The translations under genes were made by a program, and so were the position numbers. This document shows, piece by piece, positions 42,845-53,164 of a stretch of 64,000 bases of DNA. The DNA lies in assembly GCF_010727125.1 (NCBI RefSeq), contig NZ_AP022564.1:3720001-3784000 (forward strand), given 5' to 3'. The notes under the pieces were generated by a model. That model saw only the letters and a program-made list of their open reading frames with translations, was not told the origin of the DNA and did not search any database. The stretch is from Mycolicibacter terrae. GTDB taxonomy: Bacteria > Actinomycetota > Actinomycetes > Mycobacteriales > Mycobacteriaceae. Each line of letters begins with the position of its first letter. Position 1 is the stretch's first letter.

Positions 42845-44169
42845 GCGCGCGCCCCGCGTCGCGTGGGCCAGCGCCGGGCCCGCCGCGGCGCCCCCACCAC
42901 CCGCATCCGCGCACCCCGAGCGGCGGCGAAGTCCTCGATCGCGCTGGTGTAGCTGGCCAGCTGGGCGTCCACGGTGCGCTCCCAGGAGAACGTCGCCGCG
43001 TGAGCGGCCGCGGCCCGGCGCATCGCCCACCCGCGCGGCCCCTCCCCCAACCGCAGCAGGTCGTCGATCGCGGTCGCCCACGCCTCGATGCCGTGCCCGG
43101 CGACCAGTGCCCCGGTGACACCGTCGCGCACCGCCACCGGCAGCCCGCCGACCGCCGCGGCGACCACCGGCGTGCCGCAGGCCTGCGCCTCCAGGGCCAC
43201 CAGGCCGAACGATTCGGAGTAGCTGGGCACCGCCACCAGATCGGCCGCCCGGAACAAAGCCGCCAGATCCTCGCGGGACTGCGGCGGCAAGAAGGTCACC
43301 CGGTCACTGATACCCAGTTCCGCGGCCAGCCGAACCAGTCCGCCCGGCGCGGCGAGCCCACTGCTGCCCGACGGCCCGCCGGCCACCACCACGCGCACCC
43401 CGGGCAGCTTCGCGACGGCGCGCAGCAGGATGTCGGGCGCCTTGAGCGGCTGGATGCGACCGACGAAGGCCACGATCGGCTCGCCGGGCGAGAACCCCAA
43501 CGCGGCCCGGGCCTGCGCCTTGTCGCCGGGGCGGAAGACCTCCAGGTCGACGCCCGGATGCGCCACGTCGATACGCGCCGGGTCGGCCCCGTGCAGCGCG
43601 ACGAGTTGGTGGGCCTCGTCGTCGGTGTTGACGATCAGCCGGTCCGCCTCGTCGACGACCTGCTGCTCGCCGACGGTGCGCAGCGGCGGCTCGGGGCTGT
43701 CACCGGCGGCCAGGGCGGCGTTCTTGACCCCGGCCAGGGTGTGTGCGGTGTGCACCAGCGGCACCGCCCACCGATCCGCGGCCAGCCAGCCGACCTGACC
43801 GGACAGCCAGTAGTGCGAATGCACGACGTCGTAGTAGCCGGGCTCGTGGGCCGCCTCGGCACGCAGCACCGCGGCCGCGAACGCGCACAACTGGGTGGGC
43901 AGGTCGTTCTTGTCCAGGCCCTCGAACGGTCCGGCCACCACGTTGCGCACCAGTACGCCGGGCGCCACATGCTGCACCGGCGGATCGGCCGACGACGTGG
44001 CGCGGGTGAAGACCTCCACGGCCACCCCGCGGCGAGCCAGGTGCAGCGCGCTCTGCAGCACGTAGACGTTCATGCCGCCGGCATCGCCCGTACCGGGTTG
44101 GGCCAGCGGCGAGGTGTGCACCGACAGCACCGCTACCCGGTGCACATCGGATCCGACGCCACTCCCCAC
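42841..44169 (-). CDS. mshA: D-inositol-3-phosphate glycosyltransferase, mycothiol biosynthesis
   Basis: The 442-residue GT-B glycosyltransferase (GT4) transfers GlcNAc to inositol-3-phosphate, the first committed step of mycothiol synthesis. Visible motifs are [46 protein letters not shown] and the nucleotide-binding [21 protein letters not shown] 44169 is chosen; the frame upstream runs into the ROK gene. It ends overlapping the YbjN-like gene. The upstream polycysteine leader makes cysteine-linked control plausible. Confidence 0.96.
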   Translation of the reverse strand: MGSGVGSDVHRVAVLSVHTSPLAQPGTGDAGGMNVYVLQSALHLARRGVAVEVFTRATSSADPPVQHVAPGVLVRNVVAGPFEGLDKNDLPTQLCAFAAAVLRAEAAHEPGYYDVVHSHYWLSGQVGWLAADRWAVPLVHTAHTLAGVKNAALAAGDSPEPPLRTVGEQQVVDEADRLIVNTDDEAHQLVALHGADPARIDVAHPGVDLEVFRPGDKAQARAALGFSPGEPIVAFVGRIQPLKAPDILLRAVAKLPGVRVVVAGGPSGSSGLAAPGGLVRLAAELGISDRVTFLPPQSREDLAALFRAADLVAVPSYSESFGLVALEAQACGTPVVAAAVGGLPVAVRDGVTGALVAGHGIEAWATAIDDLLRLGEGPRGWAMRRAAAAHAATFSWERTVDAQLASYTSAIEDFAAARGARMRVVGAPRRARRWPTRRGARA

Positions 44170-44191
44170 CCAGTCATCTTTACAGCTCCGG

Positions 44192-45475
44192 TCAGGCGGA
44201 CGCTTCGGGGACCGCCCGGGCCACCGAGCCGCGGGAGCGGCGCATCGCCCCGACCGGATCGGCGTAGAGCCCGCCCAACGACACCGTCCCGGCCCCGGCC
44301 TCCTGGACCCGGTTGCCGAAAGCGGTGACCCGCAGCGTGCGGCCCGCCAGCACCGACCGCTGGGCGAAGGCCCGCTCCACCTCGGCCATGCCCTCCGGGT
44401 ATTCGGTGAAGCCCTGGCCACCGACCACCAGGTCGTCGGGGTTGAGCACGTCGCGCAGCAGCGCGACGGCTTCGCCGAGGACCCGGGCACGTTCGGTCAG
44501 CAACGCGCTCGCCCGCTGGTCACCGGCCCGGGCCTCCCGCGCCAGGCCGGTCACCGCGGCCGAAGCCGCACCGTTGCCGTCGGGCAGGATCCGCAGCCGG
44601 CGTGCCGCGGCCAGCACCGCCTCGTCGCTGACGGTGGATTCGAGCTGTCCGGAATCGCCGAGCAGCTCCGAGGACACCGGCAGGCCGGCAATGGTGCCGG
44701 GACCGCTGGTCGGGCTGTGTACCCGCCCGCCGATCACCAGGGCGTAGCCCACGGTCTCGCGGGCGTAGACGTAGAGGCTGGTGGAGCTGGTCACCGTCGG
44801 TCGCCGCACTCCCAGCAGCAGTTCGGCGCCGGCCATGGCGTCGACGTGGGAGGCCACCGACACCGGCAGCCGCAGCTCGTCGGCCAGCACCGGTCCGACC
44901 GGGGCGGCCGTCCAGCCCAGCCGGGGGTGGTCGACGTAGCCGGTGGTGCCGTCCACCGCGCCACCGATGGCCACCCCGACCCACAGCGGGCGGCGCTTCT
45001 GCCAGCGGGTCAGGTACCGGCGCGCACTGGCGGCCAGGGCCGCCAGCGCCGGCGAGGCCCCGTTGGCCGGGGTCGGGGTCTCGACCACGTCCAGGGTGCG
45101 GCCGAGCAGGTCGGTGGCCACGATGCTGGTGGTCTTCGCCCCGATGTGCAGGCCCAACGCCAGGAACGGTTCGTGGTTGACCACCACAGGCCGGCGCGGG
45201 CGTCCGATCGCCCCGGAGGTCGCCAAATCAGCGCGCTCCAGCAGCAATCCGGCCTCCAGCAGCGCGCTGACCTGCCGGTTGACCGTGGCGACGCTCAGCG
45301 AGGTGGCGCCGGCGATGGCCTCGCGGGCGATCGGGCCGTGCTGGCGAACCGCGGAGAAGACCGCGGCGCCGGCGGTTTCGGGCAGCTGCAGGGCCGGCGG
45401 AACGACGCGCGGATGCGAGCGCACCCGGGCGGTCCGGTGGCTGGTGATGTGGGTGGTGAGAGAGGTGGTGCGCAC
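44192..45475 (-). CDS. ROK-family transcriptional regulator (Rv0485-like)
   Basis: The 427-residue protein has an N-terminal winged helix (about 40-100; [19 protein letters not shown] region) and a C-terminal ROK sugar-kinase-like domain ([38 protein letters not shown]). The metal-binding cysteine cluster of active ROK kinases is not evident, so it is likely a regulator only. GTG 45475 is preceded by AAGGA 8 bases upstream. It sits just before mshA and downstream of the polycysteine leader ORF. Confidence 0.9.
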   Translation of the reverse strand: MRTTSLTTHITSHRTARVRSHPRVVPPALQLPETAGAAVFSAVRQHGPIAREAIAGATSLSVATVNRQVSALLEAGLLLERADLATSGAIGRPRRPVVVNHEPFLALGLHIGAKTTSIVATDLLGRTLDVVETPTPANGASPALAALAASARRYLTRWQKRRPLWVGVAIGGAVDGTTGYVDHPRLGWTAAPVGPVLADELRLPVSVASHVDAMAGAELLLGVRRPTVTSSTSLYVYARETVGYALVIGGRVHSPTSGPGTIAGLPVSSELLGDSGQLESTVSDEAVLAAARRLRILPDGNGAASAAVTGLAREARAGDQRASALLTERARVLGEAVALLRDVLNPDDLVVGGQGFTEYPEGMAEVERAFAQRSVLAGRTLRVTAFGNRVQEAGAGTVSLGGLYADPVGAMRRSRGSVARAVPEASA

Positions 45476-45566
45476 GCTGTGTGTCCTTGCCTAGGAAGAG
45501 TCCGAATGGGGTCCGGTGACGCCTGCGACCCGGCGGGCTCCCTCAAGGAGTGGCTACTCGCAGCAG
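45476..45566 (-). promoter_or_regulatory. Leader RNA segment with possible Shine-Dalgarno sequestration
   Basis: Between the leader ORF stop and the ROK start, the RNA contains UCCUUG (complement of 45543-45548) that can pair perfectly with CAAGGA (complement of 45484-45489), which includes the ROK ribosome-binding site. A competing local hairpin CUCCUUGAGGAG is also possible. This is the arrangement expected for translation-coupled attenuation. Confidence 0.5.
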
Positions 45567-45647
45567 GTCAGGCGCGACGACATGCGCAACAACACGCGCC
45601 GGTGGCGACGAGACACACCGCTGTCAGATAGCGGGCACTGCGGTACA
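45567..45647 (-). CDS. Leaderless polycysteine leader peptide (26 aa)
   Basis: The ORF reads from ATG 45647 to TGA 45567. The 26-residue peptide has cysteines at 12, 19, 20, 21 and 23, with the run ACCCACRRA just before the stop. No ribosome-binding site precedes the ATG. Instead a TACATT -10 element (45656-45661) lies 8 bases upstream, so the mRNA probably starts at the ATG. Such leaderless polycysteine ORFs are described in mycobacteria as cysteine-responsive attenuators: ribosome stalling when Cys-tRNA is scarce changes downstream expression. Here the controlled genes would be the ROK regulator and mshA. Confidence 0.82.
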
Positions 45648-45655
45648 TAACGGAG

Positions 45656-45661
45656 AAATGT
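45656..45661 (-). promoter_or_regulatory. -10 element of the leader/ROK/mshA transcript
   Basis: TACATT fits the mycobacterial TAnnnT -10 consensus and lies 8 bases before the leader ATG. No clear -35 is present. The divergent SDR gene starts 25 bp away, so the two transcripts have overlapping promoters. Confidence 0.6.
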
Positions 45662-45685
45662 AGCACGGTCACTAAAGTTGAGTCG

Positions 45686-46462
45686 ATGAGCACACCCGCG
45701 CGACACCAGCGCGCCGGCCAACCGATCGCCGTGGTCACCGGCGCCAGCTCGGGTATCGGCGAGGCGACCGCGAGAACCCTTGCCGGACAAGGCTTTCACG
45801 TGGTCGCGGTAGCCCGGCGCGCCGACCGGATCTCCGCGCTGACGCAGGAGATCGGGGGCACCGCCGTTGCGGCGGACGTCACCGACCTGGCCGCGGTCGC
45901 CGAGCTGGCCGACGTGTGCGAGGGTCTCGCCGGTTCGGTCAACGTGCTGGTCAACAACGCCGGCGGGGCCAAGGGCCTGGCGCCGGTCAGCGACGCCGAC
46001 CTCGAGCACTGGCGGTGGATGTGGGAGACCAACGTGCTGGGCACCCTTCAGGTGACCCGCGCCCTGCTGCCGAAGCTGATCGCCTCCGGCGACGGCCTGG
46101 TGGTCACCGTGACCTCCATCGCGGCATTCGAGATCTACGACGGCGGCGCCGGTTACACCTCGGCCAAGCACGCCCAGAGCGCGCTGCACCGCACGCTGCG
46201 CGGTGAGTTGTTGGGAAAACCGGTGCGGCTCACCGAGATCGCCCCGGGCATGGTGGAGACCGAGTTCTCGCTGGTGCGCTTCGACGGTGACCGCGAGCGC
46301 TCCGACGCGGTCTATGCCGGCCTGACTCCGCTGACGGCGGCCGACATCGCCGAGGTGATCGGGTTCGTCGCCTCCCGGCCCCCGCACGTCGACCTCGACC
46401 AGATCGTGATCCGCCCGCGCGACCAGGCCTCCGCAACGCGGGCTAACCGCCGGGCCGAGTAA
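45686..46462 (+). CDS. Short-chain dehydrogenase/reductase (Rv0484c-like)
   Basis: The 258-residue classical SDR has the cofactor loop [20 protein letters not shown], catalytic Ser in VTSIAAF and the dyad YTSAKH (YxxxK). It resembles YdfG-type serine/3-hydroxy-acid dehydrogenases, but the substrate is unknown. It is divergent from the polycysteine leader, and its 3' end overlaps the convergent L,D-transpeptidase gene by 20 bp. Confidence 0.9.
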   Translation: MSTPARHQRAGQPIAVVTGASSGIGEATARTLAGQGFHVVAVARRADRISALTQEIGGTAVAADVTDLAAVAELADVCEGLAGSVNVLVNNAGGAKGLAPVSDADLEHWRWMWETNVLGTLQVTRALLPKLIASGDGLVVTVTSIAAFEIYDGGAGYTSAKHAQSALHRTLRGELLGKPVRLTEIAPGMVETEFSLVRFDGDRERSDAVYAGLTPLTAADIAEVIGFVASRPPHVDLDQIVIRPRDQASATRANRRAE

Positions 46463-47753
46463 CAGACGTCGGCGGCGGCTGAGTCGTCGTCGGGGTGCCC
46501 GACAGTGTCGGCGCGTCGGTCGGGGTGGCCGGCGCGGTGCTGGGCAGTGAGGTCCGGGGCCGCCCTGGAGTCGACGAATCCGCCTGCAGCGCCGACATGG
46601 ACACCCAGGTGTCCCAGTCCACCGCCCAGTCCCAGATATCGCCGTCGGCGTAGGACAGCTCGATCGAGCTGCCGGTCACCTCGACCGGGTCGCCGTAGAT
46701 CGCGCTGTGGAAGTACTGCTCGGCGTCCTCGGTGGACAAGTTGATGCAGCCGTTGGTGACGTTGGTGTTGCCCTGGGCGCCGGAGCTGGCCGGGTTGGCG
46801 TGGATGAACTCGCCGTTGTTGGAGATGCGGACCGCCCAGCGCTCGTGGATGTTGCTGTAGCCGGCGGCCGGGTTGGACATGTAGAAGTCGGCGTACTTCT
46901 CGCTGACCACGTGGACGCCGTTGCGGGTGACGTTGCGCGGCTGGTCGCCTTCACCGTAGCTGCACGGGAAGTCCATGATCACGCCCTCGTCGCGGACCAC
47001 CTGGATGCGGTGCGAGGAGACCTCGGCCTTCACCACCTGGCGCCGCCCGATCGAGAATTGCAGCGACATGTCCTGGGCGCCGTAGGCACCGTCGCCGAAG
47101 GCCACGCCGTACAGCTTGGCGTCGACGCTGACGGTGGTTCCGGCCGGGTAGTACTCGCGGCTGCGCCAGTGCACCCGGGCGCCCTGCACCTCATCGGGCA
47201 ACCAGGCCCAGCCGCCCTCCACCGGCGGTTCGGTGGTGACCCGCAGGGCCCGCTCGACGGCCGCCTTGTCACTGATCGGCGCGTCGAACTGCAGGATCAC
47301 CGGCGCCGCGACGCCGACCGTCTGCCCGTCGGCCAGCTGAAAACCGCCGTCGATGACGACTGCGGGCGTCACCGTGGTGATGGTGCCGGTGACCGGTACG
47401 GCGTTGCCGTCGTGGCCCACCACCGAGCCCGACCAGCTGTAGACGGCGTCGTAGCCCAGCGGCTCGGTGACGGTGTAGCGGGTGCGGTCCCGATTGAACG
47501 TTCCACTGAGCACCTTGCCGGCCGGGCTGGTCAGCGCCACCCGCTGAAACCAGCCGTCGGAGACGGTGACAGCGACGTCGGCGGTCGGCAGCACATCGGT
47601 CTGGCCGACCGGGGGTTCGAAGCTCAGGGCGGGCGCCGCCGGCGGCGTCTTGTCGGCACTGTTTCCGGCCCGGCTCAGACAGCCCGCCAGCGCCTGCGGC
47701 GCCAGCACCCCGGCCGCCAGCGCGGCCAACGCCCTTCGCCGGTTCAGGTTCAC
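46443..47753 (-). CDS. lprQ: L,D-transpeptidase lipoprotein (Rv0483/LprQ-like)
   Basis: The 436-residue protein has a lipoprotein signal with lipobox LAGC (about residue 24). Two Ig-like domains follow (about 45-260), then a YkuD catalytic domain with His318 (EFIHAN) and catalytic Cys336 (VTNGCINLS), then a Pro/Thr/Ser-rich tail. It forms 3-3 cross-links in peptidoglycan on the outer face of the membrane. GTG 47753 gives a normal signal peptide; the longer frame does not. murB lies directly upstream. Confidence 0.93.
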   Translation of the reverse strand: MNLNRRRALAALAAGVLAPQALAGCLSRAGNSADKTPPAAPALSFEPPVGQTDVLPTADVAVTVSDGWFQRVALTSPAGKVLSGTFNRDRTRYTVTEPLGYDAVYSWSGSVVGHDGNAVPVTGTITTVTPAVVIDGGFQLADGQTVGVAAPVILQFDAPISDKAAVERALRVTTEPPVEGGWAWLPDEVQGARVHWRSREYYPAGTTVSVDAKLYGVAFGDGAYGAQDMSLQFSIGRRQVVKAEVSSHRIQVVRDEGVIMDFPCSYGEGDQPRNVTRNGVHVVSEKYADFYMSNPAAGYSNIHERWAVRISNNGEFIHANPASSGAQGNTNVTNGCINLSTEDAEQYFHSAIYGDPVEVTGSSIELSYADGDIWDWAVDWDTWVSMSALQADSSTPGRPRTSLPSTAPATPTDAPTLSGTPTTTQPPPTSVTRPGG

Positions 47754-47800
47754 GCCATCCCAAGATACCGGGCAGGCCACCTGACCACCTGCGATGTTGG

Positions 47801-48862
47801 TTACAGCGCGCAACCGACGAGCACCGGCTCGGGGTGCAAGGTGATGCCGAACACCGCGCGCACCCCGTCGCGCACGGTGCGCGCCAACTCCAGCACGTCG
47901 GCGGTGCTGGCGCCACCCCGGTTGGTCAAAGCCAGCGCATGTTTGCCCGAAAGACGCACCGGCGCACCGTCATCGTCCGGATAGCCCTTGCCGAAACCGG
48001 CCCGCTCCACCAGCCAGCCGGCCGCCAGCTTCACCCCGTCGGGGCCGTCCCAGTGCGGAACCAGTCCGGTCTTCCGTTCGGCGATCTGCCGGTACACCTC
48101 CTGCGGCACAACCGGATTGGTGAAGAACGAGCCCACACTCCAGGTGTCGTGATCGCTCCCGTCGAGCACCATGCCCTTGGCGCTGCGCAGCTTGAGCACT
48201 GCGGCACGCACGGCTGCCGGGTCGGCGCGGTCGCCGTCGGCGGCGTGCAACGCGGTGGCCAGTTCGCCGTAGCGCAGCGGCGCGCTGCGCCCGGAGGCGT
48301 CCAGCTCGAATTCCACCTCGAGCACCACCGCCGCATCCGAGTACTTCAGCACGCTGGTGCGGTAGCCGAAGTTCAACTCGGCGCCCGCTGCCCAGCGCAC
48401 GGTGCCGGTGCGACGGTCCAGCAGCAGCACCCGGGTCACGGTGTCGGCGACTTCCGCGCCGTAGGCCCCGACGTTCTGCACCGGGGTGGCGCCGGCCGAA
48501 CCGGGGATACCCGACAGGCACTCCAGACCGCCCAGCCCCGCGGCGACGGCTCGTGCGACCACGTCGTCCCAGACCGCGCCGGCCTGGGCCCGCAGCACGT
48601 TGCCGTCGATCTCGATGCCGTCGTTGGCCAGCCGGACGACGGTCAGGTCAGTCAGGTCGTCGGCGATCACCACGTTGGAGCCACCCGAGAGCAGCAGCGG
48701 GCGGACCCCGGCCCGGTCGAGTTCGCCCAGGGTGGCCACGATCTGCTCGGCATCGATGCAGGTGATGACGCGCTGCGCGACCGGTCCGACCCGCAGCGTG
48801 GTCAACGGCGCCAGCGGCACCGCCTCGGCGACACGCGCGCCCGCGAACTCGGATCCGGCCAC
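47801..48862 (-). CDS. murB: UDP-N-acetylenolpyruvoylglucosamine reductase
   Basis: The 353-residue flavoenzyme completes UDP-MurNAc formation for peptidoglycan. Type I MurB motifs are present: [41 protein letters not shown], the proton-donating Ser in [11 protein letters not shown], and [11 protein letters not shown]. It starts at GTG 48862, divergent from the DUF2505 gene with only 26 bp between. It precedes the L,D-transpeptidase gene, joining two wall-synthesis genes. Confidence 0.96.
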   Translation of the reverse strand: MAGSEFAGARVAEAVPLAPLTTLRVGPVAQRVITCIDAEQIVATLGELDRAGVRPLLLSGGSNVVIADDLTDLTVVRLANDGIEIDGNVLRAQAGAVWDDVVARAVAAGLGGLECLSGIPGSAGATPVQNVGAYGAEVADTVTRVLLLDRRTGTVRWAAGAELNFGYRTSVLKYSDAAVVLEVEFELDASGRSAPLRYGELATALHAADGDRADPAAVRAAVLKLRSAKGMVLDGSDHDTWSVGSFFTNPVVPQEVYRQIAERKTGLVPHWDGPDGVKLAAGWLVERAGFGKGYPDDDGAPVRLSGKHALALTNRGGASTADVLELARTVRDGVRAVFGITLHPEPVLVGCAL

Positions 48863-48888
48863 GGCCGGTAACGGTAGCCTGACCAGCT

Positions 48889-49410
48889 ATGCCGCGTACA
48901 TTCACGCTGTCCGAGCACTATCCGGGAAGCGTCGAGCAGGTCTATGCGGCATTCGCCGACGAGCAGTACTGGCTGGCCCGGCTGGCCGATTCCGGGGCCG
49001 ACACGGTGACCCTGGACTCGATGACCGTCGGCGCCGACGGCGGTGTCGACGTGGCCACCACACAGGGCATTCACCGCGACAAGCTGCCGGCGCTGGCCGC
49101 CCAGTTCCACCCCGGCGACCTGGAGATGGCCCGCCACGAGAAGTGGCGTCCGGTCCGCGACGGGCGGGCCCACGCCGAGGTCACCGGCAGGATCGTCGGG
49201 GCGCCGGCGAAGCTGTCCGGGGACGCGGTGCTGGAACCGGCCACCGGCGGCTGTGCGCTGCGGCTGACCGCGACGGTGCGGGTCGACATCCCGCTGGTGG
49301 GCGGCAAGATCGAGAACTTCATCGGCACCCAGCTGACTGAGCTGATGACCGCCGAGCAACGGTTCACCGCGATGTGGCTGCAGCGAGGCGGCGCTGAGCG
49401 ACCGGAATAG
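48889..49410 (+). CDS. DUF2505 protein (Rv0481c-like)
   Basis: The 173-residue protein opens RTFTLSEHYPGSVEQVYAAF and has a START/SRPBCC-like pattern typical of DUF2505. No active-site residues are identifiable; a lipid-binding role is possible. It lies 9 bp before the nitrilase-family gene and is probably co-transcribed with it. Confidence 0.85.
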   Translation: MPRTFTLSEHYPGSVEQVYAAFADEQYWLARLADSGADTVTLDSMTVGADGGVDVATTQGIHRDKLPALAAQFHPGDLEMARHEKWRPVRDGRAHAEVTGRIVGAPAKLSGDAVLEPATGGCALRLTATVRVDIPLVGGKIENFIGTQLTELMTAEQRFTAMWLQRGGAERPE

Positions 49411-49419
49411 GCTGAACCC

Positions 49420-50244
49420 ATGCGGATAGCGTGTGCGCAGATCCTCAGCGGGACCGACCCGGCCGCCAACCTGGAGTTGGTCGCCGAACACACCGAGCGC
49501 GCCGCCGCCCAGGGCGCGCGCCTGGTGGTTTTCCCGGAGGCCACGATGTGCCGGTTCGGGGTGCCGCTGGGCCCGGTCGCCGAGCCGCTCGACGGGCCGT
49601 GGGCCACCCGGGTGCGCGACATCGCCGCCCGGGCCGGGGTGACCGTCATCGCGGGGATGTTCGTCCCGGCCGGCGACGGACGGGTCAGCAACACCCTGCT
49701 GGCGACCGGACCGGGAACCGAAGCGCACTATCACAAGATCCACCTCTACGACGCGTTCGGATTCACCGAATCACGCACCGTCGCACCGGGATCCGATCCC
49801 GTGGTGATCGACGTCGACGGCGTCGGCGTCGGCCTGTCCACTTGCTATGACATCCGGTTCCCGACGCTGTACACCGAGTTGGCCGATCGCGGTGCCCAGC
49901 TGATCGCGGTGTGCGCCTCGTGGGGCGCCGGGCCGGACAAACTGCGGCAGTGGGAACTGCTGGCCTGCGCCCGGGCGCTGGATTCGACCAGCTACATCGC
50001 CGCCGTCGGGCAGGCCTACCCCGGCGCCGGCGACCCGGCGAGTTCGTCGGGCGCGCCGACCGGTGTGGGCCACAGCCTGGTCGCCTCGCCGTGGGGTGAG
50101 GTGGTGGTGTCGGCCGGCCCGGAACCGCAGCTCCTGGTCTGCGACGTCGACCTCGACGCGGTCGGCAGCGCCCGCCGAACCCTGGCCGTGTTGAGCAATC
50201 GCGCGGATTTTCTTCAGGTCGGTAAGGCAGAATCGCGCGGGTGA
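49420..50244 (+). CDS. Carbon-nitrogen hydrolase, nitrilase superfamily (Rv0480c)
   Basis: The 274-residue enzyme has the complete nitrilase triad: Glu40 in VFPEATM, Lys106 in YHKIHLYD and Cys142 in STCYDIRFP. It probably cleaves a small amide such as deaminated glutathione or an omega-amide; the substrate is unproven. The stop overlaps the next GTG start as GTGA, showing coupling to the DUF2993 genes. Confidence 0.92.
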   Translation: MRIACAQILSGTDPAANLELVAEHTERAAAQGARLVVFPEATMCRFGVPLGPVAEPLDGPWATRVRDIAARAGVTVIAGMFVPAGDGRVSNTLLATGPGTEAHYHKIHLYDAFGFTESRTVAPGSDPVVIDVDGVGVGLSTCYDIRFPTLYTELADRGAQLIAVCASWGAGPDKLRQWELLACARALDSTSYIAAVGQAYPGAGDPASSSGAPTGVGHSLVASPWGEVVVSAGPEPQLLVCDVDLDAVGSARRTLAVLSNRADFLQVGKAESRG

Positions 50245-51284
50245 GCAATCCGCCCGGACCTCCCCACGGCGACCAGTCACCTTGGGCGCGCCCCACCGGC
50301 CAGCCCGATCAGCCCCCCGAGGGCGAAGCCCCGCCTCGACCGGAACCGTCCGCGTCGCCGACCCGGCAGATGCCGGTCGGCGGTACGCCCCGCGAGGAGC
50401 CGACCACCCGGATTCCCAGCGCACCCGCGGCCCCGGCGGCGCCACCACCGTCCGCCCCGCCGGTACCGGCCGCGGCGCCACCGGAGTCGGCCGGCGAGGC
50501 GCCCACCACCGTCATCAGCGCCCCGGCCCCGCAGCACCGGCCGGCCACCCTGCTGCGGGATCCGCTGGCCCTGGTCCTGATCGTCGTCACGGTGATCGCG
50601 CTGGCGCTGGCCGGTCTGATCGGCGCCGAGCTGATCGCCCGCCGGATCGCCGACAACAAGGTGGCCAAGGCGACCGAATGCGTGGTGCACGACAAGGCCA
50701 AGGTGTCCTTCGGGGTGACGCCGCCGTTCCTGTGGCAGCACATCACCGGCAACTACACCAACATCTCCATCCACACCGCGGGTAACCAGGTCAAAGACGC
50801 CCAGCAGATGACCGCCGACCTCAACATCTCCGATGTCGACCTGCACGGCACCGGCGACTCCAAGGGCACCATCGGGGCCTTGGACGCCACCCTGACCTGG
50901 CCGGCGGCCGGCATCAAGGAGACCGTCCAGTCGATGGTGCCGATCCTGGGCAACCTGGTCTCGGATCTGAAGACCAATTCCCAGGACGGCACCGTCGAAC
51001 TCGGTGGCGCATTCGGCCTGGCCAGCGTGGTGGTCAAGCCGGAAGTGGTCGACGGTGGACTCTCGCTGCAGGTGCAGAAGCTCACCGGCCTGGGTGCGCT
51101 GACCCTGCCGCGCGAGACGCTTCAGCCGGAGCTGGACAGATTCGCCCGGGAGCTGACGAAGCGTTACCCGCTGGGTCTGCGCGCCGAGAGCATCCAGGTC
51201 ACCGATAACGGTGTGGTGGCGCGGTTTTCGACCCGGAACGCCGCCATCCCGCAGTCCGACGACCCCTGCTTCGCGCACCTGTAG
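50241..51284 (+). CDS. DUF2993 (LmeA-like) membrane-anchored protein 1 (Rv0479c-like)
   Basis: The 347-residue protein has a Pro-rich cytoplasmic leader (1-108), one transmembrane helix (about 110-135; LALVLIVVTVIALALAGLIG), and an extracytoplasmic DUF2993 domain. The domain ends DNGVVARFSTRNAAIP. The family includes LmeA, needed for mannan elongation in lipoglycans, and binds lipids. The gene is followed after 9 bp by a paralogue. Confidence 0.86.
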   Translation: MSNPPGPPHGDQSPWARPTGQPDQPPEGEAPPRPEPSASPTRQMPVGGTPREEPTTRIPSAPAAPAAPPPSAPPVPAAAPPESAGEAPTTVISAPAPQHRPATLLRDPLALVLIVVTVIALALAGLIGAELIARRIADNKVAKATECVVHDKAKVSFGVTPPFLWQHITGNYTNISIHTAGNQVKDAQQMTADLNISDVDLHGTGDSKGTIGALDATLTWPAAGIKETVQSMVPILGNLVSDLKTNSQDGTVELGGAFGLASVVVKPEVVDGGLSLQVQKLTGLGALTLPRETLQPELDRFARELTKRYPLGLRAESIQVTDNGVVARFSTRNAAIPQSDDPCFAHL

Positions 51285-51293
51285 CCTGCAGTA

Positions 51294-52058
51294 ATGAGCA
51301 CATTCGGATCGGCGCACCGCCCGCATCGATTTACCGGCCTGCCGGCGGTCCTGCTGGCGCTGTCCGCGGTGCTGGTCCTGGCGCTGGTCGCCTTGTTCGG
51401 CGGACAGCTCTATGCCACGCACCGGGCCAAGAGCCTGGTCGCCGACGCGGTCCAGTGCGAGGCGGAGGACACCGCCACGGTGTCGTTCGCCTCCAATCCG
51501 CCGGTGCTGGCGCAGTACTTCCGGGGCGACTACCCGCACATCTCGGTGCAGACCGCTGGCAACCAGATCCGCAAGGCCAAGGGCATGCGGCTGGACCTGG
51601 ACATCCGCGACATCCGGCTGCACAAGAGCGGGGATTCGAAAGGCACCATCGGGTCGCTGGACGGCACCATCACCTGGCCGGCGGACGGCATCAAAGAGTC
51701 GATTCAGGAGGTGGTCCCGGTGATCGGCAGCATCGTCACCGGCAAGGTCACCACCGATCCGGACGCCGGCACCGTCGAGCTCAAGGGCCTGCTGAACCGC
51801 GCGACCGTCAAGCCGCAGATCGTCGACAACGGGCTGAAGCTGCAGGTGGTGGAGCTGGAAGCACTCGGCCACGATCTGGACACCGACACCGTGCAGCGCA
51901 ACCTCGATAACCTCACCGCGAAGGTGACCGACGACCTTCCGCTGGGGATCCACATCGACAGCTCGCAGGTCACCGATTCCGGTGTGGTGGTCAAGTTCTC
52001 GACGCGAAACGCCGCCATCCCGGCGTCGTCGTCGAGTCAGTGCTTCGCGAGACTGTAA
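51294..52058 (+). CDS. DUF2993 (LmeA-like) membrane-anchored protein 2, tandem paralogue
   Basis: The 254-residue protein has a short cytoplasmic tail, a membrane helix (about 18-40), and a DUF2993 domain clearly related to its upstream neighbour (shared HTAGNQ/QTAGNQ, SGDSKGTIGSLD and FSTRNAAIP). It lacks the Pro-rich leader. The pair looks like a tandem duplication with loss or gain of the N-terminal extension. It is convergent with deoC. Confidence 0.86.
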   Translation: MSTFGSAHRPHRFTGLPAVLLALSAVLVLALVALFGGQLYATHRAKSLVADAVQCEAEDTATVSFASNPPVLAQYFRGDYPHISVQTAGNQIRKAKGMRLDLDIRDIRLHKSGDSKGTIGSLDGTITWPADGIKESIQEVVPVIGSIVTGKVTTDPDAGTVELKGLLNRATVKPQIVDNGLKLQVVELEALGHDLDTDTVQRNLDNLTAKVTDDLPLGIHIDSSQVTDSGVVVKFSTRNAAIPASSSSQCFARL

Positions 52059-52074
52059 GGGTTCGCGGCCGGCG

Positions 52075-52752
52075 CTACCCGAGCCCGTCCAGTACGGCCC
52101 GGGTACCCGACAGGCCCAGCCGGGTCGCCCCCGCCTCGAGCATCGCCAGCGCATCGTCCGCGGTGCGGATGCCACCGCTGGCCTTGACGCCGAGCCGACC
52201 GCCGACGGCATCGGCCATCAGCGTCACCGCGCGCACCGAGGCCCCGCCGGAAGGATGAAAACCGGTGGAGGTCTTGACGAAATCCGCACCGGCGTCTTCG
52301 GCGGCGCGGCAGGCCGCCACCAGGGTCGCGTCCCCGCCCAGCTCCAGCAGCGCGGCGGATTCCAGGATCACCTTGAGCACGGCGTCGGGAGCGGCGGCAC
52401 GCACGGTGCCGATGTCGGCGCCGACCGCGGCGAAATCACCGGCCAGTGCGGCGCCGACGTCGATGACCATGTCGATTTCGGCCGCCCCGGCCGCCACCGC
52501 CAGCGCCGCCTCCTGCGCTTTGACCACCGGCAGGTGCTTGCCGGACGGAAAGCCCGCGACCGCGGCGATCCGGACGCCGGCCGGATTGGCCGCCGCGGCG
52601 ACGGCCACCACCGACGGTGACACGCACACCGCGGCGACGCCGAGTTCGGCGGCTTCGGCGACGACGGCGACGACCTGCTCGGTCGTCGCTTCGGGTTTGA
52701 GCAAGGTGTGGTCGACCAGTTTGGCCACCTGGTCGCGGTTCCATCCGGGCAT
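52075..52752 (-). CDS. deoC: Deoxyribose-phosphate aldolase
   Basis: The 225-residue class I aldolase splits deoxyribose-5-phosphate into glyceraldehyde-3-phosphate and acetaldehyde. Motifs are [29 protein letters not shown], the Schiff-base lysine in DFVKTSTGF, and VKASGGIRT. Its start overlaps the stop of the secreted DUF2599 gene by one base (TGATG). Confidence 0.96.
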   Translation of the reverse strand: MPGWNRDQVAKLVDHTLLKPEATTEQVVAVVAEAAELGVAAVCVSPSVVAVAAAANPAGVRIAAVAGFPSGKHLPVVKAQEAALAVAAGAAEIDMVIDVGAALAGDFAAVGADIGTVRAAAPDAVLKVILESAALLELGGDATLVAACRAAEDAGADFVKTSTGFHPSGGASVRAVTLMADAVGGRLGVKASGGIRTADDALAMLEAGATRLGLSGTRAVLDGLG

Positions 52753-53159
52753 CAGAACGCCTCCTCGGGGGCACCGGGATTACATCCGGATTCCAGCATC
52801 GTCACACCGTCGACGACGGGCCGCCACGGCTCCAGGTTCCAGCTGGTCTTGCCGGGCCGGGCGAACTCGGCATAGTTCCAGTGACAGAGGAATTGGTCGC
52901 GCATGCCCGGGGTGTCCGCCCCGGGAGCATGGGCGAGCACTTCGCGCCAGGCCTGCTCGCCGTCGGCGGCGGCGTCCAACCGGGCTGCCGCGGCCCGGCC
53001 GGCCGGCGTCGGATACACCCGCAGGCTGGACAGGTCGCCGTAGCTCGTCCACTCGATGCGGTCGACGAAACCCGACGCCCCGGAGTCGGCCCACGCCGGG
53101 GCGGCGGGCAGCGAAACGGCCGCCGCGACACCGACTGCTCGGAGAGTCGAACGGATCAT
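52752..53159 (-). CDS. Secreted DUF2599 protein (Rv0477-like)
   Basis: The 135-residue protein has a signal peptide ([20 protein letters not shown], cleavage near AWA-DS). The mature domain contains [19 protein letters not shown] and two cysteines ([17 protein letters not shown]) that may form a disulfide. DUF2599 has no known function. It is co-oriented with the small membrane protein upstream and deoC downstream. Confidence 0.87.
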   Translation of the reverse strand: MIRSTLRAVGVAAAVSLPAAPAWADSGASGFVDRIEWTSYGDLSSLRVYPTPAGRAAAARLDAAADGEQAWREVLAHAPGADTPGMRDQFLCHWNYAEFARPGKTSWNLEPWRPVVDGVTMLESGCNPGAPEEAF

Positions 53160-53164
53160 GGGCG

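Noticed and set aside
46443-46462. Frameshift or misassembly at the overlapping 3' ends of the SDR and transpeptidase genes
   Set aside because: Both proteins have normal family length and plausible C-termini, so a 20-bp convergent overlap is acceptable.
48802-49743. 313-codon minus-strand frame across the DUF2505 and hydrolase genes
   Set aside because: Overlaps two genes with clear family motifs on the other strand; no motif of its own.
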